Positions 16,445-21,782 of a stretch of DNA of 21,782 nt are shown piece after piece. The first letter of the stretch is position 1. Each line of letters starts with the position of its first letter. A model generated the notes under the pieces. That model was not told where the DNA came from, searched no databases, and saw only the letters and a program-made list of their open reading frames with translations. Origin of the DNA: Hyphomicrobiaceae bacterium (lineage in GTDB: Bacteria; Pseudomonadota; Alphaproteobacteria; Rhizobiales; JAKIUO01); NCBI GenBank assembly GCA_021647535.1, contig JAKIUO010000022.1, positions 1 to 21,782 on the forward strand, in the 5' to 3' direction. The translations under genes were made by a program, and so were the position numbers.

Positions 16445-16672
16445 ATAGCCTCCATTAATGAGGGGCTCTGCCCCTGCGACCCCGCCAAAGGACCAGTCCT
16501 TTGGAAACCTGTCTGTTTGGAATAATTGATAGTAATTATGGTTTCCAAAGGCTTGCCTTTGGTGCTTGCTGCAAAATCAGCCAAGCCTCGCAGAGAGAAT
16601 AATTGCCCGGCGAGAGCAAGCGGCATGGCCGCTTTTGATGTCGCGCAATAGGTTAATATAGAAGGCGGTTGG
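16418..16672. mobile_element. MITE-like element with TA-flanked terminal inverted repeats
   Basis: The left end (16418-16443) starts CCAACCGCC and ends CCCATT. The right end (16647-16672), read in reverse complement, starts CCAACCGCC and ends CCTATT, with 21 of 26 positions matching. TA dinucleotides directly flank both ends, as for elements moved by IS630/Tc1-mariner-type transposases. The 255-base interior has no gene. It is filled with hairpins: AGGGGC/GCCCCT, CCAAAGGAC/GTCCTTTGG, CCAAAGGC/GCCTTTGG and AAGCGGC/GCCGCTT. No transposase is nearby, so mobility in trans is inferred. Confidence 0.55.
16461..16634. repeat. Cluster of four hairpins inside the MITE-like element
   Basis: Perfect stems: 16461-16466 with 16470-16475 (AGGGGC); 16485-16493 with 16496-16504 (CCAAAGGAC); 16545-16552 with 16555-16562 (CCAAAGGC); 16618-16624 with 16628-16634 (AAGCGGC). 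In addition CCTTTGGAAACC (16498-16509) is the exact inverse of GGTTTCCAAAGG (16540-16551). Similar GGGGC/CAAAGGA palindromes occur between genes in many alphaproteobacteria, to my recollection. Confidence 0.7.
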
Positions 16673-16675
16673 TAT
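16647..16675. repeat. Third, degenerate copy of the 29-base repeat
   Basis: It matches 16385-16413 in 24 of 29 positions, in the same orientation. It is inverted relative to the right arm of the perfect palindrome and forms the right end of the proposed MITE-like element. Confidence 0.75.
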
Positions 16676-16829
16676 TCGATCCGGTTGTCGCAGATCAGTT
16701 TCAACATTAAGCCGACCCGAATTCAACATACAAGGGTGTCCCACTAACGGGGTTCTGCGCTCAAATAGCGTAGCGGTAGCACAAAATATAACAGAGCTGA
16801 CCCCTGTCACGAAGCGAGGTTGGTGTTTA

Positions 16830-17666
16830 TCAGGAACGTTTTTTGCGTGCTCTGGCTTTTTTCCGGCTATGTCGATTGCCTTGCGCCTGTTCTGCGGCCC
16901 CGGCTTCCTGCGCCAGTTCTTTCAGCTCGTTTTGATAGGCAGGTTGCGCCAATCCATTCTTTTTCTTGGGGTATTCGGGGACAACGAGGCCCGCCGATAT
17001 GACCATTTTGGCGGCATCTTCGACCTTCATGTCCAGAATGATCACATCTTCAGCTGGTACAAAGAGCAAATAGCCCGAGGTCGGATTGGGCGTTGTCGGC
17101 AGAAAAATACTCAACAGGCCCTCGCTGGAATTATCACATTTTGCCTTGATCTCGCCGCTTGTTTCCGTTGAGACAAACACAATGGAATAGAGCCCGATAC
17201 GCGGATATTCGATGATGCCGACTTTTTGAAAACTATCATGGCTTTGCGAGAGAACCGTTTCAAAAATCTGCTTAAGCGCCCCGTAAACACCGCGTACTAC
17301 CGGCATACGGCTGACCATCCGTTCGCCAAATCCAACAATCGAGCGACCAAACAGATTGGCGACAAAGGCCCCGACAAGGATGAGGATCAAGATAGAGAAC
17401 GCCACGCCAATGCCGGGAACCGACAGACCATAGGTCTCAGGCTGCCAGATAGCGGGCAGCAAGGGCTTGACCCAGCTATCGACGAAGCTGATCAAGGCCC
17501 AGATGATGTAGATCGTGATGCTGACCGGACCAACAACGACGAGGCCCGTAAAAAAATAGTTGCGCAAGCGCGCGATAAAGCCGATTTTCTTGACCGGCAA
17601 ATCGCTTGGAGCAAGTTTATGTAAACCTTGCGGTGCTTCCTCATTACCAGAGCTTTTATCGTTCAT
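16830..17666 (-). CDS. DUF502 family membrane protein
   Basis: A 278-residue inner-membrane protein of the DUF502 family, related to the plant COV (continuous vascular ring) proteins; its molecular role is not established. It has two transmembrane segments, at about residues 38-62 (YFFTGLVVVGPVSITIYIIW) and 85-106 (GIGVAFSILILILVGAFVAN). The family-typical stretch MPVVRGVYGALKQIFETVL follows, then FQKVGIIEYPRIGLYSIVFV, a soluble domain with PTTPNPTSGYLLFVP, and a very basic tail (RHSRKKARARKKRS). The ATG at 17666 has GGGAGC eight bases upstream. It lies 129 bases after the TPR-like gene and is probably downstream of glmS on the same strand. In several Rhizobiales a DUF502 gene also sits next to glmS. 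Confidence 0.93.
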   Translation of the reverse strand: MNDKSSGNEEAPQGLHKLAPSDLPVKKIGFIARLRNYFFTGLVVVGPVSITIYIIWALISFVDSWVKPLLPAIWQPETYGLSVPGIGVAFSILILILVGAFVANLFGRSIVGFGERMVSRMPVVRGVYGALKQIFETVLSQSHDSFQKVGIIEYPRIGLYSIVFVSTETSGEIKAKCDNSSEGLLSIFLPTTPNPTSGYLLFVPAEDVIILDMKVEDAAKMVISAGLVVPEYPKKKNGLAQPAYQNELKELAQEAGAAEQAQGNRHSRKKARARKKRS

Positions 17667-17748
17667 TGCTGCTCCCTTTGTTCTCCTGTCTCAACAAACG
17701 CATATGTACACTACAAGAATTCTGTCTATGGTGCCACGCAAGGCCAGC

Positions 17749-17764
17749 CCTTTCCATGGAAAGG
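17749..17764. promoter_or_regulatory. 16-base perfect palindrome CCTTTCCATGGAAAGG
   Basis: A perfect palindrome in the 129-base gap between the TPR-like gene and the DUF502 gene, 83 bases upstream of the DUF502 ATG. It may be an operator or a chance dyad; there is no T tract to suggest a terminator. Confidence 0.3.
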
Positions 17765-17795
17765 TAAAACACACTACGCATACGGGAGTTTAAAC

Positions 17796-18407
17796 TTACT
17801 GATCAACAGCAATCGACGTTCTGAAAGCTGGTATTGCTACTTTTTTCGCAGCTCTGGTTTTTTGGGCTGCCCTTTTCCGCGCGGGTCGTCGGGTCGGACT
17901 GGTTTTTACGGTCGTCCTAAAACCTGGAACGGCAGAAGGTAACATAGAGCGCCCGCCTCGGTTTCTGGAGATTTGAGCACGTGAAGACGATCGCCCAGAC
18001 CGGCCTGCATCCCGCTTTGCCAGCCTGCCATACCCCGTTGCCCGATAAGCAATGGCACGCTGTCCATAGGCTTTTTGCTTTTCTTTAGCACCAAGTTTTC
18101 CCAAAAAGAGCGCACCTGTGAGATCAGCTATGGCGGCGCTATGGCGCTTTCGTCCATTATAAGCCTGTCCCCGCTGATACAAGGCCAGAGCCATATCCTT
18201 ATCGGACAGGCTACCTGAATTCATCGCCTTTGTCAGTGTTCTAATGGCCGCTTTATATTTTTTGCTGGCAATCTGCTTGGCGGACTGTTTCAAAATCGAG
18301 GAGGCGGCATATGAAGGTTCAGGGCGGATCACAAGGACAGCCCCAATCAACAGCATGGGTAAAATCACTTGCCATATTTTTTTTGTATGTCTTTTTTTGT
18401 TAAGCAT
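17796..18407 (-). CDS. Small exported TPR-like protein of unknown function
   Basis: A 203-residue protein that I do not recognise as a named family. It has a lysine-rich N-terminus followed by a hydrophobic stretch (IWQVILPMLLIGAVLVI) and SYA-AS near residue 34, consistent with a cleaved signal peptide and periplasmic location. Residues about 37-125 look like two to three degenerate TPR helix pairs (YKAAIRTLTKAMNSGSLSDK, ALALYQRGQAYNGRKRHSAA). The C-terminal third is rich in Arg, Lys and Ser and carries a repeated motif, VPGFRTTV and IPAFRTSI. It lies 200 bases downstream of glmS on the same strand. A role in protein-protein contact at the envelope is only a guess. Confidence 0.8.
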   Translation of the reverse strand: MLNKKRHTKKIWQVILPMLLIGAVLVIRPEPSYAASSILKQSAKQIASKKYKAAIRTLTKAMNSGSLSDKDMALALYQRGQAYNGRKRHSAAIADLTGALFLGKLGAKEKQKAYGQRAIAYRATGYGRLAKRDAGRSGRSSSRAQISRNRGGRSMLPSAVPGFRTTVKTSPTRRPARKRAAQKTRAAKKVAIPAFRTSIAVDQ

Positions 18408-18420
18408 CTGCCTGCCGTCC

Positions 18421-18434
18421 CATCATTCGAATGA
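18421..18434. repeat. TCATTCGAATGATG motif upstream of the TPR-like gene (copy 1)
   Basis: Read on the minus strand, it ends 13 bases before the TPR-like gene's ATG and contains the palindrome CATTCGAATG. It matches the motif upstream of glmS (20451-20464) in 13 of 14 positions. It may be a shared regulator site or a coincidence. Confidence 0.3.
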
Positions 18435-18607
18435 ATCGAACCAATATTTGCATCTCGTACTATGTTACGCTCAACCTATAGGGCTGGTCAAACAGAGGAT
18501 TGGGGCAATATCGAGACGTCTTTCATGATTTCGGCAAATTTGCCTTTGAGACAGGCAATTCTGCTGCGCAAACCATCAGCAAACAAATCAAATGGACAGA
18601 AACAGAT

Positions 18608-20428
18608 CTATTCAACGGTTACTGATTTTGCCAGATTGCGCGGCTGATCGACATCGGTCCCCATGAAAACAGCCGTATGGTAGGCAAGCAACTGGATGGG
18701 AACGGCAAAAACCAGCGGATTGGTAAATTCATGCGCCCTTGGCACAACAAAGCTTGAGCTTGTTGTGAAGCTGGCTGCGGCCTCTTTGTCATCTGTCATC
18801 AATATAATCTGACCACCCCGCGCCGCCACCTCTTCCATGTTCGAGACGGTTTTTTCAAACAGATTGTCTTTGGGGGCGACAACGACCACCGGCACATCTT
18901 CATCAATCAGAGCAATCGGTCCATGTTTGAGCTCACCGGCGGCATAGCCTTCAGCGTGAATATAGGAGATTTCTTTCAGTTTCAAAGCGCCTTCAAGGGC
19001 AATGGGGAAACTGCTGCCGCGCCCCAGATAAAGCACATCGCGCTTATGAGCCAGACCATGCGCCATTTTTTCAAACAGATGCTCATCATTCAAAATGGTT
19101 GAAATATGCCGGGGCACTTCGACCAGCTGGCTGACCAGCTCCATTTCCTGTTCGATGGAAATATGACCGCGTTCCACTCCAGCCTTGATGGCCAGACAGG
19201 CCAGAACCGTCAACTGACAGGTAAAGGCCTTGGTTGATGCGACACCGATTTCAGGCCCGGCCAGAGTTGGCAAGGTGGCGTCCGATTCGCGTGCGATCGT
19301 TGATTCCGTGACATTGACAATGGCAGCGACATGCTGCTTTTGAGCCCGGCAATAGCGTAAAACGGCCAGCGTATCCGCCGTTTCGCCCGATTGCGAGATG
19401 AACAGAGCCAATCCGCCCGGCTCCATGGGCGCTTCGCGATAACGCATTTCCGAGGCCACATCAATTTCGACAGGAAGACGCGCATATTTCTCGAACCAGT
19501 ATTTGGCCACAAGGCCCGCATAATAAGCCGTACCACAAGCCGAAATGGTCAGGCGCGGCAAGGTTTTAAAATCGATATCGAAATCGGGGATCTGCACCCT
19601 GTTGGTGGCCAGGTCCACATAATGGCCCAGCGTATGGCCGATGACTTCCGGCTGTTGGTGAATTTCCTTGGCCATGAAGTGGCGATGATTGCCCTTGTCA
19701 ACCAGCATGGCTGAGGCCGTCGAGCGATTGATTGTACGCTCAACCTCCTGCCCTCTTTCATCGATGATCGTCGCCGAAGTGCGCGACAACCTCACCCAGT
19801 CGCCATCTTCCAGATAAGCCACCCGGTCGGTAAAGGGGGCAAGCGCAATGGCATCAGAGCCCAGATACATTTCCTTCTCACCATAGCCAATGGCCAGCGG
19901 ACTGCCCCGCCGTGCGCCGATCATCAAATCATCGTGGCCCGCAAAAATAATGGCAAGAGCAAAGGCCCCCTCAAGCTGGGTCAAGACAGCCTGCACAGCC
20001 TGCTCTGGTGCACTGCCTTTTTTCAACTCAAGACTGATCAAATGAACGATGACTTCGGTATCTGTATCGGTTTCGAATTTGGCTCCCTCTTTTTCGAGGC
20101 GTTCACGTAACGGTTTGAAATTTTCAATAATGCCATTGTGAACAACAGCCACCCTGTCCGTCATATGGGGGTGTGCATTGGTGACATTGGGCGCGCCGTG
20201 CGTTGCCCAGCGCGTATGGCCGATGCCAGCATGTCCTTGCAAAGGGGCCTCATTCAGCGCTTTTTGCAGGTTTTTCAGTTTGCCCTTGGCGCGACAACGC
20301 CCGAGCACGCCGTTCTCAACGGTGGAGACACCGGCCGAATCATAGCCTCGATATTCGAGCCGTTTCAAGGCATCAATCAGATCTTCTGCGACGGGCTCAG
20401 TACCCAATATCCCCACAATACCGCACAT
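18608..20428 (-). CDS. glmS: Glutamine-fructose-6-phosphate aminotransferase (isomerising)
   Basis: Cytoplasmic enzyme that makes glucosamine-6-phosphate from fructose-6-phosphate and glutamine, the first step towards UDP-GlcNAc for peptidoglycan and lipopolysaccharide. Its 606 residues are the usual length. Cys2 in MCGIVGILG is the N-terminal nucleophile of the glutaminase domain (about 1-225, with GIGHTRWATHGAPN and VVHNGIIEN). Two SIS domains follow: the first with ISACGTAYYAG and SQSGETADTLAVL, the second with LGRGSSFPIALEGALKLKEI. The family tail LAKSVTVE is intact. AGGAGA precedes the ATG. It follows glmU on the same strand with a 233-base gap. No glmS ribozyme core was noticed in that gap. 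Confidence 0.98.
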   Translation of the reverse strand: MCGIVGILGTEPVAEDLIDALKRLEYRGYDSAGVSTVENGVLGRCRAKGKLKNLQKALNEAPLQGHAGIGHTRWATHGAPNVTNAHPHMTDRVAVVHNGIIENFKPLRERLEKEGAKFETDTDTEVIVHLISLELKKGSAPEQAVQAVLTQLEGAFALAIIFAGHDDLMIGARRGSPLAIGYGEKEMYLGSDAIALAPFTDRVAYLEDGDWVRLSRTSATIIDERGQEVERTINRSTASAMLVDKGNHRHFMAKEIHQQPEVIGHTLGHYVDLATNRVQIPDFDIDFKTLPRLTISACGTAYYAGLVAKYWFEKYARLPVEIDVASEMRYREAPMEPGGLALFISQSGETADTLAVLRYCRAQKQHVAAIVNVTESTIARESDATLPTLAGPEIGVASTKAFTCQLTVLACLAIKAGVERGHISIEQEMELVSQLVEVPRHISTILNDEHLFEKMAHGLAHKRDVLYLGRGSSFPIALEGALKLKEISYIHAEGYAAGELKHGPIALIDEDVPVVVVAPKDNLFEKTVSNMEEVAARGGQIILMTDDKEAAASFTTSSSFVVPRAHEFTNPLVFAVPIQLLAYHTAVFMGTDVDQPRNLAKSVTVE

Positions 20429-20450
20429 AGGCCGGTCTCCTGTAACATTT

Positions 20451-20464
20451 CATCATTCGGATGA
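20451..20464. repeat. TCATCCGAATGATG motif upstream of glmS (copy 2)
   Basis: Read on the minus strand, it ends 22 bases before the glmS ATG and differs by one base from the copy at 18421-18434. An adjacent dyad ACGACA-TT-TGTCGT lies at 20465-20478. Confidence 0.3.
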
Positions 20465-20494
20465 ACGACATTTGTCGTCACTCAAGCACAAAGG

Positions 20495-20515
20495 GTTTGC
20501 AAAAACCATGCAAAC
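20495..20515. promoter_or_regulatory. GTTTGCA-N7-TGCAAAC dyad in the glmU-glmS gap
   Basis: Perfect 7-base arms spaced by seven bases, centred about 77 bases upstream of the glmS ATG. The shape is that of a dimeric repressor operator, but no regulator can be named from this window. Confidence 0.35.
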
Positions 20516-20661
20516 TTTAACAAGGGCAGTATGGCTAGAACAAATTGCATCCACTCACAATCATTCCAACTGACATTTTTGCTCCGGTTTCGGCTCAAAT
20601 AAATTTAAAAATATCCAGAGCCAATTCAAGAATATAAGGGAGATTTACAGCCCAAAAAGCC

Positions 20662-21782
20662 CTAGTTTTTATTTTTTCGTTCTCGCAGACGCGCATTGGC
20701 GGCCCGGAACCGATTGGCCCAGTCCACGCGGTCTTTTTCCTGGCGCGCCCGGGCAATGGCCAGCGCATCAGCCGCAACATTCTTGGTGACAACGCTGCCG
20801 GAACCGACAAATGCGCCATCACCAATTTTGATTGGCGCGACAAGGGCGCTGTTTGAACCAATAAACGCGCCTGCGCCAATATCGGTGAAATGCTTGTTAA
20901 AACCATCATAATTACAAGTGATGGTGCCCGCGCCAATATTGGCGCCCTTGCCGATGCGCGCATCGCCAAGATAGGTCAGGTGGGAGACCTTGGCCCCCTC
21001 TTCCACCGTGGTTTTCTTGATCTCAACGAAATTGCCAACCTTGGCGTTTTTGCCGATATGAGCTGCCGGGCGCAGACGCGCATAAGGGCCAATTGCGGCA
21101 CCATTTTCCACAACCGCTTGCTCAAGATGGCAAAACGCCTTGATATGCACATCATCGCCAATGGTGACGCCAGGCGCAAAAAACACGTTGGGCTCAATCA
21201 GCACATCCTGGCCGATTTTGGTGTCATAGCTAAAATAGGTCGTGTCGGGGTCCACAAGAGTTGCGCCCCCGGCCATGACTTCGCGCCGGCGTCTTTGCTG
21301 ATAGATGTTTTCGGCAAAAGACAGCTGCTCTCTTGAATTGACCCCCAGCACCTCAAGCTCGTCGCAAGTGACAATGGCCACCTGCAGTCCGTCGGCATTG
21401 GCAATCTCAACGGTATCGGTGAGATAATATTCGCCATTGGCGTTCTTGTTATCTATACGGGCCAGCAAATCAGGCAGCTTGTTGCCATTAAAGCCAAACA
21501 CACCAGAATTGCACAACGTCACAGCCAGCTCTTGCGGGGAAGCGTCTTTTTGCTCTCGAATGGCCAGTAATTGCCCATCATCTCCGGCTATGAGGCGACC
21601 ATATCCGGTGGGATCGTCGGCTTCAAAGCCCAGCACTACAATATCAGCGCCGTCCTCCATGCGCTTACGCAATTTGCGCAAGGTTTCAATGGTCAGCAGC
21701 GGGGTGTCCCCATAGAGCACAATAATTTGCCCATCATGGCTCTCAAATCCGTCCTTTGCCGCCAGGACGGCATGTGCCGTGC
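20662..21782 (-). CDS. glmU: Bifunctional UDP-GlcNAc pyrophosphorylase/glucosamine-1-phosphate acetyltransferase, 5' end outside the window
   Basis: Cytoplasmic enzyme that acetylates glucosamine-1-phosphate and then couples it to UTP to give UDP-GlcNAc. The visible 372 residues begin at TAHAVLAAKDG, so roughly the first 75 residues, including the nucleotide-binding loop, lie beyond the window. The pyrophosphorylase part shows LYGDTPLL (metal-binding Asp), NSGVFGF and NGEYYLTD. The left-handed beta-helix acetyltransferase part shows VEIKKT, SHLTYLGDARIG (the catalytic His of the family) and NIGAGTITCNYDG. The C-terminus RLRERKNKN ends at TAG. It is upstream of glmS on the same strand. Confidence 0.97.
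   Translation of the reverse strand, partial: TAHAVLAAKDGFESHDGQIIVLYGDTPLLTIETLRKLRKRMEDGADIVVLGFEADDPTGYGRLIAGDDGQLLAIREQKDASPQELAVTLCNSGVFGFNGNKLPDLLARIDNKNANGEYYLTDTVEIANADGLQVAIVTCDELEVLGVNSREQLSFAENIYQQRRRREVMAGGATLVDPDTTYFSYDTKIGQDVLIEPNVFFAPGVTIGDDVHIKAFCHLEQAVVENGAAIGPYARLRPAAHIGKNAKVGNFVEIKKTTVEEGAKVSHLTYLGDARIGKGANIGAGTITCNYDGFNKHFTDIGAGAFIGSNSALVAPIKIGDGAFVGSGSVVTKNVAADALAIARARQEKDRVDWANRFRAANARLRERKNKN

Larger units (their letters stand above)
16335..16829. other. Intergenic region between convergent genes, rich in palindromic repeats
   Basis: The region separates the kinase gene (plus strand) from the DUF502 gene (minus strand). No convincing coding sequence is seen. Positions 16353-16675 are occupied by inverted repeats and hairpins listed separately. 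Positions 16676-16829 show nothing I can identify. Confidence 0.7.

Noticed and set aside
18462..18647. A 61-codon plus-strand frame ending TVTDFARLRG
   Set aside because: Its end is the antisense of the conserved glmS 3' end. The rest has no family features and no ribosome-binding site.
20138..20464. Plus-strand open frames antisense to the glmS 5' end
   Set aside because: They are shadows of the highly conserved glutaminase domain coding sequence.
20429..20661. glmS ribozyme or amino-sugar riboswitch in the leader of glmS
   Set aside because: No recognisable conserved core; the ribozyme is known mainly from Gram-positive bacteria. Only short dyads are seen.

Overview
The window reads as chromosomal DNA of a Gram-negative bacterium, most likely an alphaproteobacterium. 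The reasons are the glmU-glmS-DUF502 gene group, a PrtD/PrtE-type type I secretion system, a giant RTX haem peroxidase of a kind known from marine and soil alphaproteobacteria, and short palindromic intergenic repeats. I cannot name a genus.

Layout. Positions 1-729 hold the end of an IS3-family insertion sequence (orfA complete, orfB cut by the window edge). Positions 907-13794 hold a four-gene cluster on the minus strand. In transcription order it encodes a 2596-residue secreted animal-type haem peroxidase with RTX calcium-binding repeats, a type I secretion ABC transporter, a 622-residue cadherin-like/RTX protein, and an HlyD-type membrane fusion protein. The last three genes are tightly packed: the second and third overlap by ATGA, and the third runs into the fourth. 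A strong hairpin separates the peroxidase gene from the transporter genes. No TolC-type outer-membrane gene is in the window. A 500-base regulatory region (13795-14295) separates this cluster from a divergent OmpR-type response regulator/histidine kinase pair (14296-16334, overlapping by GTGA). That region holds a CCTGACA direct repeat with 11-base period, the layout expected for an OmpR/PhoB-type regulator. The simplest reading is that the two-component pair controls the secretion cluster.

Positions 16335-16829, between convergent genes, contain a dense set of palindromes, including a 255-base MITE-like element with TA-flanked inverted ends next to what looks like a deleted second copy. From 16830 to the end the window is conserved housekeeping DNA, all on the minus strand: glmU (5' end cut by the window edge), glmS, a small exported TPR-like protein, and a DUF502 membrane protein. 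GlmS makes glucosamine-6-phosphate and GlmU makes UDP-GlcNAc for the cell envelope.

The part most worth following is the secretion cluster: an exported, potentially oxidant-generating or manganese-oxidising peroxidase with its own exporter, plus a second RTX protein of unknown role encoded between the exporter's two inner-membrane components. The insertion sequence at one end and the palindromic repeats at the other suggest an accessory module placed beside the glmUS locus.
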